A DNA stretch of 42,030 bases from CALROG01 sp943369755 (GCA_943369755.1 CALROG020000037.1:1-42030), one strand, 5' to 3'; shown: positions 15,864-24,265, counted from the stretch's first letter. Program-made: numbers and translations. Notes: generated from the sequence alone by a model not told the origin.

Positions 15864-16765
15864 CGGGTTGTCTCCAGGCAAAATTCGGCGAGAGCCTGGG
15901 CGGTTTCCTGCGGCAGCTCTTCAGGAATAAAGTGGCCCGCTGGCAACGCCTGGCCCGTTACTTGGCCTGCACACTGGGCCTGCCAAAGGCTCAGCGGCTT
16001 GAACAGCTTGTTGACCACGCCGCGCTCACCCCAGAGCAGGTGCATGTCGCAAGCGACCTTGTGGCCCAGGGCGCGGTCTTGCCGGTCGTGCTCCAGGTCA
16101 ATGCTGGCGCTGGCGCGGTAGTCCTCGCAGGCGGTGTGGATCGCTTCTGCGCGGCAAAAGCACCGCTCGTATTCCGCCAGCGCCTGCGGCTCGATGTAGC
16201 CCAACCCCTGGCTGCCCCAGCCGCCCAGCTTGGCGTGCAGGTAGCGGCGGGCATTGGGTTCAATCATCATTTCCGGCAGCGGCGCGGGCTGGATCAGGTG
16301 GAACCAGTGGTAGTAGTAGCTTGCAAAACGCATGTCGGTGGCGTTGTACATGTCCAGCGTGGGTGCGATGTCGATCACGCAAAGCTTCTTCACCCGCGCC
16401 GCGTGGTCCAGCGCCAGCCGATGGGCGACGCGGCCGCCGCGGTCATGGCCGCAAAGATAGAAGCTGTCCAGGCCCAGCGCCGCCATCACGCCCACCGCAT
16501 CGGCGGCCAGCGCGCGCTTGCTGTAGTTGCTGTGGTCGGGTAGGCCTGGCTCCCTTGAAGAGTCGCCATAGCCGCGCAGATCGGGCATGACCAGAAAAAA
16601 GTCATCCTTGAGGCGCTGCGCCACCCGGTGCCACAGCACATGGGTTTGCGGGAATCCGTGCAACAGCAACAGCGCCGGTTTGTTGGGGTTGCCGCCAAAG
16701 CGGGCAAACGCCTCGGAACCCGCCAGCGTGAAGGTGCGCGCTTCAAACCCTTCAAACCAGCTCAT
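15854..16765 (-). CDS. Haloacetate (fluoroacetate) dehalogenase-like alpha/beta hydrolase
   Basis: A 303-residue alpha/beta hydrolase. Every catalytic and pocket residue I know from fluoroacetate dehalogenases is present at the right spacing. Asp108 is the nucleophile in CGHDRGGRVAHR, with carboxylate-binding Arg109 and Arg112. Asp132 (VIDIAPT) and His278 (PAGHFIPEE) complete the triad. The halide pocket is His153, Trp154 and Tyr216 (EDYRAS). The oxyanion motif is HGFPQTHVLWH. It probably hydrolyses haloacetates to glycolate, which malate synthase could help assimilate, though that link is inference. It overlaps the NTF2-like gene by 4 bp (ATGA) and the next gene by 10 bp, so it is in one operon with both. 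Confidence 0.85.
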   Translation of the reverse strand: MSWFEGFEARTFTLAGSEAFARFGGNPNKPALLLLHGFPQTHVLWHRVAQRLKDDFFLVMPDLRGYGDSSREPGLPDHSNYSKRALAADAVGVMAALGLDSFYLCGHDRGGRVAHRLALDHAARVKKLCVIDIAPTLDMYNATDMRFASYYYHWFHLIQPAPLPEMMIEPNARRYLHAKLGGWGSQGLGYIEPQALAEYERCFCRAEAIHTACEDYRASASIDLEHDRQDRALGHKVACDMHLLWGERGVVNKLFKPLSLWQAQCAGQVTGQALPAGHFIPEELPQETAQALAEFCLETTRCC

Positions 16766-17256
16766 GCAGACCCTTTTGCCGCCATGAACTTTTTCAAGTT
16801 GGCCGCCGCCGTGGCCCGCACCTTGGCGCGCAAAAACGGCGTCCAGCCCAGCAGCAGGCCCGGTGTGCCCAGCGCCTGGCGGGACCAGGCCCAGAAGTCA
16901 AAACTGTCGCGTTGCGTGGCGATCAGCCCTTGCGGGTTGAAGGTAAAGGCCGCGTCGATGCGGTTGAGCACCAAGCGCCCGGTGGCGGTAAAGCGGTAGT
17001 GCGCGTCCCAGTGGGCGCGCCCGCTGGAGGCGTCGGCTTCAATCCCGCTGTATTCCAGCTTCCAGGCGTCCAGGCCCTTGGCGCGGGTGGTTTCGCACAG
17101 CATGCGCCACATGCCCATGGTCTGGGCCTTGCCGCGCAGCGAAAACGCCTCGTCGTCAAAGGCCACATCGTCGGCATAGCACTGGGCCATGGTGTCGGTG
17201 TCCAGTTGCGCAAACGCGGTGTAGAACTTTTCAATCGTGGCTGCATTCGGGTGCAT
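16762..17256 (-). CDS. NTF2-like / SnoaL-like domain protein
   Basis: A 164-residue protein of the nuclear transport factor 2-like fold, a small cone-shaped fold found in isomerases, hydratases and unknown proteins. The N-terminus MHPNAATIEKFYTAFAQLD and the segment MAQCYADDVAFDDEAFSLRG are typical of the SnoaL-like group, where the start of the fold reads as a helix followed by a strand with DDV-F. The start at 17254-17256 was chosen because it begins the domain; a longer frame upstream overlaps the regulator. It starts 14 bp after the LysR stop and ends overlapping the hydrolase start by ATGA. Its function is unknown; it may be an accessory of the dehalogenase operon. Confidence 0.78.
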   Translation of the reverse strand: MHPNAATIEKFYTAFAQLDTDTMAQCYADDVAFDDEAFSLRGKAQTMGMWRMLCETTRAKGLDAWKLEYSGIEADASSGRAHWDAHYRFTATGRLVLNRIDAAFTFNPQGLIATQRDSFDFWAWSRQALGTPGLLLGWTPFLRAKVRATAAANLKKFMAAKGSA

Positions 17257-17270
17257 GGCGGTTTTCACTT

Positions 17271-18155
17271 TCAAAGTGCCTTGGGGATGGCCTGGGCCAG
17301 GAAATCGTACACCGCACGGATGCGCCGGCTGGTGCGAATCTCGCGGTGCACCGCCAGCCACAGCGGCAGCGGCGGAATCTGCAGCATGGGCAGCAGCCGG
17401 ACCATGGCACTGTCGGTGCGGGCCAGGTAGTCAGACACGAAGCCGATGCCGACGCCTGCGCGTACTGCACCCCAATAGGCCATCAGGTCGTCGGTGCGAA
17501 AAACAAAATTCTCCCGCACCAAGGGGTAACCAAAGCTGGCAAAGCCCTTGATGATGTCTTCGTTAAGGTCGGTTCCCACCAGGTCATGGGCAAACAGGTC
17601 TTGCGGTTGGCGCGGCGTGCCGCGGCGGCGCAGGTAGTCCTGATGGGCATAGACACCCAACGCCACTTTGCCCACCCGCTTGGCCACCAGCGTGGCTTGG
17701 TCGGGCTGCACCATGCGCAACGCAATGTCGGCCTCACGCCGAAGCAGGTTGCTGACCGCGTCACTGGAGACCAGCTCCACCTGCACCTCGGGCAGGGCCA
17801 GGCGCATCTGCGCCAGCACCGGCGGCAGCAGCACACAGGCCACCGGCTGGCTGGCGGTGATGCGCACCGTGCCCGAGGTTTCGCCCTGAGCCCCGGACAC
17901 GCTGCGTGCGAGCTGGTCTGCGCCAGCCTCCATGGTGCGGGCGGCGTCGGCCAGGCGCAGCGCCATGGCTGTCGGCAGCAGGCCGCGCCCGGTGCGCTCA
18001 AACAGCACCACGCCGAACTGGCTTTCCAGCTCGGCAATATGTCGGCCAATGGTGGGCTGGCTTGACTTGAGCACCCGCGCCGCGCCCAGCAGGCTGCCCT
18101 GCTCCAGCGCCGCCAGGAACGAGCGCACCAGCGTCCAGTCGAAGTTGGTATTCAT
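17271..18155 (-). CDS. LysR-family transcriptional regulator of the dehalogenase operon
   Basis: A 294-residue LysR-type regulator with an N-terminal winged helix (FDWTLVRSFLAALEQGSL, then QPTIGRHIAELESQFGVVLF) and an effector domain starting at SGTVRITASQPVACVLLPP. It is the first gene of the minus-strand run LysR, NTF2-like, hydrolase, glutamate-synthase-like, separated from the second gene by only 14 bp. That arrangement suggests autoregulation of the whole operon. It is divergent from a membrane-protein gene across 86 bp; that spacer holds the weak inverted repeat ATTGTG (18186-18191) and CACAAT (18210-18215). Confidence 0.92.
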   Translation of the reverse strand: MNTNFDWTLVRSFLAALEQGSLLGAARVLKSSQPTIGRHIAELESQFGVVLFERTGRGLLPTAMALRLADAARTMEAGADQLARSVSGAQGETSGTVRITASQPVACVLLPPVLAQMRLALPEVQVELVSSDAVSNLLRREADIALRMVQPDQATLVAKRVGKVALGVYAHQDYLRRRGTPRQPQDLFAHDLVGTDLNEDIIKGFASFGYPLVRENFVFRTDDLMAYWGAVRAGVGIGFVSDYLARTDSAMVRLLPMLQIPPLPLWLAVHREIRTSRRIRAVYDFLAQAIPKAL

Positions 18156-18241
18156 TTATGAAATTCTGCTATGGACAGTTAGGCAATTGTGTAACTCGTC
18201 CAGGATTTTCACAATACACCCATCTTCAGAGAATCTGCACC

Positions 18242-19108
18242 ATGACCCCCAACACCCTGCTTAGCCCCGCTGCAACCGCCCACAGCCTGGACCAGGCGCT
18301 ACCAGGTCATTGGCTGCTGCGCCTTAGAACAGCCGCGCCAGCCTTGTTTTGGGTGGGCCTGGGACTGCTGGTGGCCTCTTGCATTACCGTGGCCCTGGCG
18401 CTGGTAGACGCTCGCTTGTTCCAGGGCGTCAGCGTCTGGCTCAAGCCCTGGAAGTTCCAGTTCTCTGCGGCCGTGTATTTGCTGACGCTGGGGCTTTTTA
18501 TGGTCTGGCTGCCTGCGGCTGCCCGGCAAACCAACGCGGCCCGGTATGTGGTCTGGGTGGCAGTGGCGAGTGCCCTTTTTGAAGTCGGCTACATCACCTG
18601 GCAGGGCGCACTGGGGCAAGCGTCGCACTTCAATGTGGGCAGCAGGGTCGCGGCGTTCATGTACACGCTGATGGGCGTGGGTGCCGTATTGCTGGCCAGC
18701 GCCTCCCTGGTGTTGGGCATCCTGATTGCCCGCTGCGCTGACTACCGTCTGCCGCCCGCGCTCAAGTTGTCTGTGGTGCTGGGCCTGCTCATTACCTTTG
18801 TGCTGGGCACGGCTTTTGGTGCTTACCTGGGTGGCCAGCCCACCGGCCACTGGGTTGGCGGCGCGCTGACCGACGCCGGTGGCATGCCGCTGTTCAAGTG
18901 GTCGCGCAGTGGCGGCGACTTGCGGGTGGCGCACTTCTTCGGCATTCACGCCATGCATTTCATCCCGGCATTCGGCCTGGCGCTGGCGGCCTTGCGCGTG
19001 CCCGAGCGGCAGGCAGGTGCGGCGGTGTGGGTGTTTGCCGCCGCTTTCAGTTTCTGGTGCGTCTGGACCTTTGTGCAGGCACGGATGGGCCTGCCCTTTT
19101 TGCCCTGA
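18242..19108 (+). CDS. Polytopic membrane protein of unknown function
   Basis: A 288-residue hydrophobic protein with about seven predicted transmembrane segments. They start near ALFWVGLGLLVASCITVALA, YLLTLGLFMVWL, VVWVAVASALFEVGYI, FMYTLMGVGAVLLASASLVL, LSVVLGLLITFVLGTAFGAY, MHFIPAFGLALAALRV and AVWVFAAAFSFWCVWTF. I do not recognise a named family. The conserved-looking features are KPWKFQFS in the second loop and HFFGIHAMHF, whose histidines could bind metal or heme. The start at 18242 is in frame with a longer frame and follows the LysR spacer. A Tat-exported nitroreductase-like gene follows 54 bp downstream and may be co-transcribed. Confidence 0.72.
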   Translation: MTPNTLLSPAATAHSLDQALPGHWLLRLRTAAPALFWVGLGLLVASCITVALALVDARLFQGVSVWLKPWKFQFSAAVYLLTLGLFMVWLPAAARQTNAARYVVWVAVASALFEVGYITWQGALGQASHFNVGSRVAAFMYTLMGVGAVLLASASLVLGILIARCADYRLPPALKLSVVLGLLITFVLGTAFGAYLGGQPTGHWVGGALTDAGGMPLFKWSRSGGDLRVAHFFGIHAMHFIPAFGLALAALRVPERQAGAAVWVFAAAFSFWCVWTFVQARMGLPFLP

Positions 19109-19162
19109 GTCGCGCCGCGTTTCTCCCCCGATTCTTTTTGAAATTTTCCAAGGAGCCTAACT

Positions 19163-20344
19163 ATGAACCGTCGCAATTTCATTCGCCTCGCCGGAGGCGG
19201 CGCTGTGGTCGTGGCTGCCACTGCCCCCATGGTCGGTTGTTCACTCAGCGGCGACTTTCCGGGTGCCGCTGTGCAGGCCTGGCAAGGCCCGGTCGGCGGC
19301 GAGACCGACCCGCGCCGCGTTGCCCTGGCCTATGCCATCACCGCGCCCAACCCGCACAACCTGCAGCCCTGGCTGGTGGACCTGCGCGAGGCCAATGCCA
19401 TCACCGTCTACACCGACCGCGAGCGTGTGCTGCCCGAGACTGACCCGTTTGGCCGGCAGATTCTGATTGGCCACGGCGCCTTTTTGGAGCTGCTGGTCAT
19501 AGCGCTGGCCCAGCAGGGCCTGGCAGCACAAGTCACGCTGTGGCCCCTGGGCGAGCTGCCTGCCAGCTTGAAAGACTGGGACAAACGCCCGGTGGCCCGC
19601 ATTGCCCTTGCCCGCGGCAGCCAGGCCGACCCGCTGTTTGCACAGATCCTGAAGCGCCACACGCCCAAGTCGGACTTTGACATGGCCAGGCCGGTCAGCG
19701 CTGCGGCATTGCAAACCCTGTTGGCCAGCAGTACCCAGCCCGGCATCCGGACCGCCGGCACGGTGGAGGCGGGCAAGCTGCCAGCACTGCGGCAGGTGTG
19801 CATTGACTCGGCCATGGTGGAGCTGCGCACCGCGCGCACCATGATGGAAAGCATCAAGCTGATCCGGGTGGGCCCCAGCGAAATTCTTCAACACCGTGAC
19901 GGCATCAGCCTGAACAGCCCGTTTGTGCGGGCCATGGACATGGTTGGCATGTTTGACCGCAGCGCGCCGCCAGCTGAAGGCAGCCCGGCCTTCAAAAACG
20001 CCACCGGCCGGTTTGAAGGCCACAGCCGCAGCGCCATGGGCTTTGTGTGGATGAGCACACCCGGCAACAGCCGCAGCCAGCAAATAGACAGTGGCCGCGC
20101 CTATGTTCGCCTGCAACTCAAGGCCACCGAAATCGGCCTGGGCGTGCACCCCATGAGCCAGGCCCTGCAGGAGTTTGTGGAAATGAAACCGCACTACGAG
20201 CAGGCGCACCAGTTGATGCTGGGCAAAGCCGCGCCGAAAACAGCAGCGGACGACACGGTGCAGATGTTTTGTCGGCTGGGCTATACAGCGGCACCTGCGC
20301 CGGCTACGCCGCGGCGGCCGCTGACGGCGTTTGTGCAGGTCTGA
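19163..20344 (+). CDS. Acg-type nitroreductase-family protein with Tat-like signal
   Basis: A 393-residue nitroreductase-fold protein of the Acg (Rv3131-like) group, which binds FMN but often lacks a known reaction. The N-terminus MNRRNFIRLAGGGAVVV carries a twin-arginine motif, and VGCS near residue 26 could be a lipobox, so it is probably exported and maybe lipid-anchored. The first nitroreductase half starts with YAITAPNPHNLQPWLVDL and the second half includes VWMSTPGNSRSQQIDSGRAY. Start ATG at 19163 has AAGGAG upstream. Its last 41 bp overlap the 3' end of the convergent MFS gene. It follows the unknown membrane protein, suggesting a linked redox function (inference). Confidence 0.8.
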   Translation: MNRRNFIRLAGGGAVVVAATAPMVGCSLSGDFPGAAVQAWQGPVGGETDPRRVALAYAITAPNPHNLQPWLVDLREANAITVYTDRERVLPETDPFGRQILIGHGAFLELLVIALAQQGLAAQVTLWPLGELPASLKDWDKRPVARIALARGSQADPLFAQILKRHTPKSDFDMARPVSAAALQTLLASSTQPGIRTAGTVEAGKLPALRQVCIDSAMVELRTARTMMESIKLIRVGPSEILQHRDGISLNSPFVRAMDMVGMFDRSAPPAEGSPAFKNATGRFEGHSRSAMGFVWMSTPGNSRSQQIDSGRAYVRLQLKATEIGLGVHPMSQALQEFVEMKPHYEQAHQLMLGKAAPKTAADDTVQMFCRLGYTAAPAPATPRRPLTAFVQV

Positions 20345-21551
20345 GGGTTCGCCACAGCAGCCAGGCGACGATCCCGAAATTCAGCAAGTTCCACGCAATG
20401 CCGTTCAAAAAGGCCGCGTGGTACGAGCCGGTGATGTCGAACACCTTGCCCGACATCCAGCCGCCCAGCGCCATGCCCAGCATGGTGCACATGATCACGG
20501 CGCCCACATAGGTGCCGGCGCGGGCCGGGGCAAAGTGTTCCCGCACGATGATGGCGTAGCTGGGGACGATGCCGCCCTGGAACAGGCCGAACAGCGCCGA
20601 GATCAGATACAACGGCACCAGGCCGTCAAACGGCAAAAACATCACCAGCGCAATGGTCTGCAATGCCGAGCCCAGCAGCAGGGTGCGCAGGCCACCGATG
20701 CGGTCGCAAATCGCCCCTGATATCAAGCGGCTGACGATGCCGCAGGCCAGCATCAACGACAGCATTTCGGCACCGCGCGCGGCACCGTAGCCCAGGTCTG
20801 CGCAATAGGCCACGATGTGCACTTGCGGCATCGACATGGCAACGCAGCAGCTCACACCGGCCACGCTGAGCAGCGCAAGGGCCACGCCGGGCCGCAGGCC
20901 AAACGGCAGGCTGCCCGCGGGCTGGCCGCTGCTCATGTCGGGTTGCGCGGCAAGTGCCGGCGGGCGCTGGCGCATGAGCTGAGCCAGTGCCAACACTGTC
21001 AGGCTGCAAAAGACAGCCAGGCCCAGATAGGTCTGGCGCCAGCCCACGGTTTCCACAAAGTGCTGCACGATGGGTGGCCAGACTGCGCCGCCCAGGTAGT
21101 TGCCGCTGGCGCAGATCGCCACCGCAATGCCACGGCGGCGCGCAAACCATAGCGAGGTGTCGGCCAGCAGCGGCGAGAAGGTGGCCGAGCTGCCACACAG
21201 GCCAATCAACAAGCCGTGGGCAATTGCAAACAGCCAGATGCTGTTGCTCAGCGCAGCGGCCAGAAAGCCCAGGCCAAGCCCCACGGCCCCAAGGCGCAAC
21301 GGCACCGCCACACCAAAGCGGTCGGCCAGGCGGCCCATCAACAGGCCACCCACGCCAAAGCCGATCATCAGCAACGTGTAGGGCAGCGAGGCATCGGCCC
21401 GGGCCACGCCAAAGTCGGCCTGCACAGCGGGCAGCACCACCGGCACCACATACATGCCGCTGGCCCCCACCATCATCAGCGTTAGCGTCACCAGCAGCCG
21501 CCGCCAAGCCTGTGGCGAATCGACCAGGGAGGCGTCGGCGGGGGTGGTCAT
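20304..21551 (-). CDS. MFS transporter
   Basis: A 415-residue major facilitator transporter with about 12 transmembrane segments. The loop 2-3 signature is GVGGLLMGRLADRFGVAVP and the second-half counterpart is SRLISGAICDRIGGLRTLL. The overall pattern resembles the monocarboxylate and oxalate/formate antiporter group; the substrate is not readable. Its ATG overlaps the pncC stop (ATGA, 21548-21551), so it is translated from the pgpA-pncC transcript. At the other end, its stop lies inside the 3' end of the convergent nitroreductase-like gene. Confidence 0.88.
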   Translation of the reverse strand: MTTPADASLVDSPQAWRRLLVTLTLMMVGASGMYVVPVVLPAVQADFGVARADASLPYTLLMIGFGVGGLLMGRLADRFGVAVPLRLGAVGLGLGFLAAALSNSIWLFAIAHGLLIGLCGSSATFSPLLADTSLWFARRRGIAVAICASGNYLGGAVWPPIVQHFVETVGWRQTYLGLAVFCSLTVLALAQLMRQRPPALAAQPDMSSGQPAGSLPFGLRPGVALALLSVAGVSCCVAMSMPQVHIVAYCADLGYGAARGAEMLSLMLACGIVSRLISGAICDRIGGLRTLLLGSALQTIALVMFLPFDGLVPLYLISALFGLFQGGIVPSYAIIVREHFAPARAGTYVGAVIMCTMLGMALGGWMSGKVFDITGSYHAAFLNGIAWNLLNFGIVAWLLWRTLRPAQTPSAAAAA

Positions 21552-22069
21552 GCGGCGTCCAGTAACTGCACCAGCCGCTTCAACGCGTGGGCCACGGTTT
21601 GCGTGCGCACGGCGGCGCGGTCGCCGTCAAAGCGCTGCATTTCGCTGCTGAGCTGGCCGTTCACGCTGAAGCCAAACCACACGGTGCCGACCGGCTTGTC
21701 GGCTGTGCCACCGGTGGGGCCGGCCACGCCGGTGACTGCCACACTGACCTGGGCGCGCGACTGGCGCACCGCCCCGAAGGCCATGGCCCGGGCCACCACC
21801 TCGCTCACGGCACCGTGGCTGGCAATTTGCTGCGGCTCTACGCCCAGCAGCTCGGTCTTGGCTTCGTTCGAATAGGTGACGAAGCCGCGTTCAAACCAGT
21901 TGCTGGAGCCGCTCAGCCCGGTGCAGGCGGCGGCAATCAGGCCACCCGTGCAGCTCTCGGCCGTGGCCAGCTTCCAGCCACGGTTTTGAAGCTTTTCGGC
22001 CAGTAGCCCGCATGCAGATTGCGTGACCCGCTCTGAAATTGATAGCAACTCGGGGGCCACAGGCGTCAC
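21548..22069 (-). CDS. pncC: Nicotinamide-nucleotide amidohydrolase PncC (CinA C-terminal type)
   Basis: A 173-residue enzyme that deamidates nicotinamide mononucleotide in pyridine-nucleotide salvage. The family motif is ATAESCTGGLIAAACT. It is followed by SSNWFERGFVTYSNEAK, HGAVSEVVARAMA, GVAGPTGGTADKPVGTVWF and FDGDRAAVRTQ. The start is decided by a GGAGG (complement of 22075-22079) five nt before a GTG at 22067-22069, which overlaps the pgpA stop as GTGA. About eight residues longer than E. coli PncC; the palindromic element copy F (21997-22046) is embedded at residues 8-25, before the catalytic motif. MFS transporter downstream overlaps its stop by 4 bp. Confidence 0.92.
   Translation of the reverse strand: MTPVAPELLSISERVTQSACGLLAEKLQNRGWKLATAESCTGGLIAAACTGLSGSSNWFERGFVTYSNEAKTELLGVEPQQIASHGAVSEVVARAMAFGAVRQSRAQVSVAVTGVAGPTGGTADKPVGTVWFGFSVNGQLSSEMQRFDGDRAAVRTQTVAHALKRLVQLLDAA
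21997..22046 (+). repeat. In-frame palindromic element, copy F (inside pncC)
   Basis: A 50-bp copy aligned gaplessly to copy B: GTAGCCCGCAT at 22003-22013, ATTGCGTGA at 22018-22026, and an AT-rich end AAATTGATAGC at 22036-22046. pncC reads it on the opposite strand in a frame shifted by one against the thiL, lysE and rpoN copies. In that frame the family's tandem stops (TGA TAG) have become TCA GAG, leaving the gene open. Confidence 0.8.
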
Positions 22070-22608
22070 CAGAACCTCCACAGCGCAATCACCAGCAGGG
22101 TGCAACCGGCGGCTACCAGGTCGTCAAACATGATGCCCAGCCCGCCGCGCCAGCCAAAGCCTTTGAACAGGCCGTCAGCCCAGCCCACCGGGCCGGGTTT
22201 GGCAGCGTCGAAATAGCGAAACAGCAAGAACGCCGCGAGCTGGCCCCACAGGCCGGCGGGCAGCACCAGCCACAGCACCAGCCAGAACGCCGCAATCTCG
22301 TCGATGACGATCTGCCCGGGGTCGGCAAGCCCCAGGTTGCGCGCAGCAACCGTGCTGGCCCACCAGCCGACGAAGAAGGTGGCCGCGATGATCAGGCCCC
22401 ATTGCGCGTCAGTGGGGCCCCAGACAAAGCTGATCGCCAGAAACGCCAGCCAGGCCCACAGCGTGCCCGCGGTGCCGGGTGCCATGGGGCTCAGGCCCGA
22501 GCCAAAGCCCAGCGCGATGAAGTGCGCGGCATGGCGCAGCAAAAAGGCCGGGCCGGCACGCCGTTTGGGTGGCGCTGCGGGCAGGGCGGACAAGAGGTCG
22601 TTGCTCAT
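22066..22608 (-). CDS. pgpA: Phosphatidylglycerophosphatase A
   Basis: A 180-residue membrane phosphatase that converts phosphatidylglycerol phosphate to phosphatidylglycerol. Hallmarks are FIALGFGSGLSPMAPGTAGT, then VDEIAAFWL (with the conserved I-D-E), and FLLFRYFDAAKPGPVGWADG, GWRGGLGIMFDDLVAAG. About four hydrophobic segments are visible. I chose the ATG at 22606-22608, which overlaps the LysR stop by 4 bp; a longer in-frame start lies inside LysR. pgpA usually follows thiL in relatives I recall, but here thiL is 5.3 kb away at 27924-28898, separated by a catabolic block. Confidence 0.93.
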   Translation of the reverse strand: MSNDLLSALPAAPPKRRAGPAFLLRHAAHFIALGFGSGLSPMAPGTAGTLWAWLAFLAISFVWGPTDAQWGLIIAATFFVGWWASTVAARNLGLADPGQIVIDEIAAFWLVLWLVLPAGLWGQLAAFLLFRYFDAAKPGPVGWADGLFKGFGWRGGLGIMFDDLVAAGCTLLVIALWRFW

Positions 22609-23510
22609 TCGTTGCCGTTTTGTTTGAACCACTGCGCCCAATAGTCTATGCAGGCCTTGATCTTGGGCAGGCGGTGCCGGGCACCGGCAGTGACCGCATA
22701 AATCGGCATGGGTTGCGGGTCTACATGCTCAGCCAGAACCGGCACCAGCCGCTTTTGCCGCACCAGCGGCAGCGCCGAGATGGTGGAAAGCCGCGCAATG
22801 CCAAGGCCCTGCAGCGCCATGCTGGCCACCATATTGGTGTCGTTGGAGCGCAGGTAGCCGTCTGCCACAACGCCATAGCGTTTGCCCTGGGCCGAAAAGG
22901 GCCAGTGGTTGAGCTGCGTAACGGCACTGTTGGTGATCAGCCGGTGCTGGTGCAGCTCGTCGGGGTGGCTGGGTGTGCCCGCAGCGGCCAGGTAGCCGGG
23001 CGTGGCGTACAAGGCACGGGCCAGTGTGCCGATCTGGCGCGCCACCGCCGTCTCGGGCAGATTGACCGAGGTGCGAATGGCAATGTCAATGCCGTCGCGG
23101 GCCATGTCGGCCAGGCGGTCGCCCACTTCAAGCTCCAGGCGCAACTGCGGGTAGCGTTGGGTCAGGCCGGGCAGGCTGGGCAAAAGCTGGTACTGCGCAA
23201 TCACCGTGCTCATGGCCACCCGCACCAGGCCACTGGCCTCGCGCGACTTGTGGGCAAACTCGCCTTCCAGCTCATCCATGGTGGCGCACAGGCGCTGGCA
23301 ATAGTCCAGAAAGATCACCCCCTCTGCGGTGAGCGACAGGCCGTGGGTGGAGCGGTTGATCAGCCGCGCGCCACAGGTCTTTTCAATCCGGGCGAGTGAG
23401 CGCGACACCTGGCTGACCGGCGCGTCGCGCTCGCGCGCCACCGCTGACAGCGTGCCGAGTTCAGCCACACGGGCGAACAACTGCAGGTCGTCAAAAGCCA
23501 AGTCTTTCAT
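22605..23510 (-). CDS. LysR-family transcriptional regulator
   Basis: A 301-residue LysR-type regulator. The winged helix covers the first 65 residues (AFDDLQLFARVAELGTLSAV, then VSRSLARIEKTCGARLINRS); the effector domain starts at GLVRVAMSTVIAQYQLLPSL. Its stop overlaps the pgpA start by 4 bp, so a catabolic-type regulator is translationally fused to a lipid gene, which supports an insertion at this point. It is divergent from the small hypothetical and tautomerase genes across 129 bp and may regulate them. Confidence 0.92.
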   Translation of the reverse strand: MKDLAFDDLQLFARVAELGTLSAVARERDAPVSQVSRSLARIEKTCGARLINRSTHGLSLTAEGVIFLDYCQRLCATMDELEGEFAHKSREASGLVRVAMSTVIAQYQLLPSLPGLTQRYPQLRLELEVGDRLADMARDGIDIAIRTSVNLPETAVARQIGTLARALYATPGYLAAAGTPSHPDELHQHRLITNSAVTQLNHWPFSAQGKRYGVVADGYLRSNDTNMVASMALQGLGIARLSTISALPLVRQKRLVPVLAEHVDPQPMPIYAVTAGARHRLPKIKACIDYWAQWFKQNGNE

Positions 23511-23639
23511 GGTGCCATGGTAGCCAACCTCTGTGCCAACGGCTTTGCGCCAACTGCAAGACCCATTTGCGGCGCGCGCCGTTTCCGTGCTGGCCGGTGC
23601 TGCCTACATTCAACACACCCCCTACGAAAGGACAGCACC

Positions 23640-23843
23640 ATGACCACCGAACAAGCCAACGCCAACTACAACCACCTGATGGACGCCGCCCGCGCCGGTG
23701 CCATCGAGGCCCGGCGCGAAGCCGTCAACGCGTTCTGGGACTCCCTGGGCCGGGCGGCAGCCGGTGCGGTGCGTGCCACCCGCCGACTGGTCAGCCGCGT
23801 GCCGCGGCACCCCTCGCTGCGCAGCTACACGCTGGAGGCCTGA
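23640..23843 (+). CDS. Small hypothetical protein (67 aa)
   Basis: A 67-residue basic protein: MTTEQANANYNHLMDAARAG, then AIEARREAVNAFWDSLGRAA, then VRATRRLVSRVP. Predicted mostly helical and amphipathic, with no signal peptide or transmembrane segment. GAAAGGACAG lies just upstream of the ATG and supports translation. The Met-Asp-Ala-Ala-Arg and Ala-x-Glu-Ala-Arg-Arg pattern recalls small proteins of a short conserved family in alpha- and betaproteobacteria, but I cannot name a function. It is followed after 2 bp by the tautomerase gene, so the two are probably one transcript. Confidence 0.65.
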   Translation: MTTEQANANYNHLMDAARAGAIEARREAVNAFWDSLGRAAAGAVRATRRLVSRVPRHPSLRSYTLEA

Positions 23844-23845
23844 GC

Positions 23846-24265
23846 ATGCCCACGCTGAACCTCAAGCTCGCCCCGCTGAGCAATCCGCAGCGCTACGCCC
23901 TGCTGGCCGCCGCGCTCACGCGCATCACGGCGCAGGCGCTGGGCAAACGCGCTGAAGTCACGGCCGTGGTCATTGACGACCTGCCCGCTGCGCGCTGGTA
24001 CATCGGTGCCGCGGCGGTGCAGCAGCCTGCCGCGCAACTGGAACTCACCATCACCGCCGGCACCAACACGCCGGCGCAGAAGGCGCGCTTCATTGCCGAG
24101 GCTTTTGCCGAGCTGCAGCACCAGCTGGCACCACAAGGGCCGCTGGCGCTGGCCAGCTACGTCACGGTACGCGAGGTGCCCGCCAGCGACTGGGGCTACG
24201 GCGGGCTCACTCAGCAAGCGCGGCTTCAGGCGCAGCGTCCAGTGCCTGCGCTTCAGCCGGCCTGA
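23846..24265 (+). CDS. Tautomerase-family protein (4-oxalocrotonate tautomerase-like)
   Basis: A 139-residue protein of the tautomerase superfamily. After removal of Met, the N-terminal Pro (MPTLNLKLAP) would be the catalytic base. The first beta-alpha-beta unit reads ALTRITAQALGKRAEVTAVV and a second one begins near LELTITAGTNTPAQKARFIA, suggesting a double-unit protein. Such enzymes act on enol/keto intermediates of aromatic ring cleavage, which fits the neighbouring aromatic monooxygenase. It starts 2 bp after the small hypothetical gene. Its last 59 bp overlap the 3' end of the convergent monooxygenase gene. Confidence 0.78.
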   Translation: MPTLNLKLAPLSNPQRYALLAAALTRITAQALGKRAEVTAVVIDDLPAARWYIGAAAVQQPAAQLELTITAGTNTPAQKARFIAEAFAELQHQLAPQGPLALASYVTVREVPASDWGYGGLTQQARLQAQRPVPALQPA

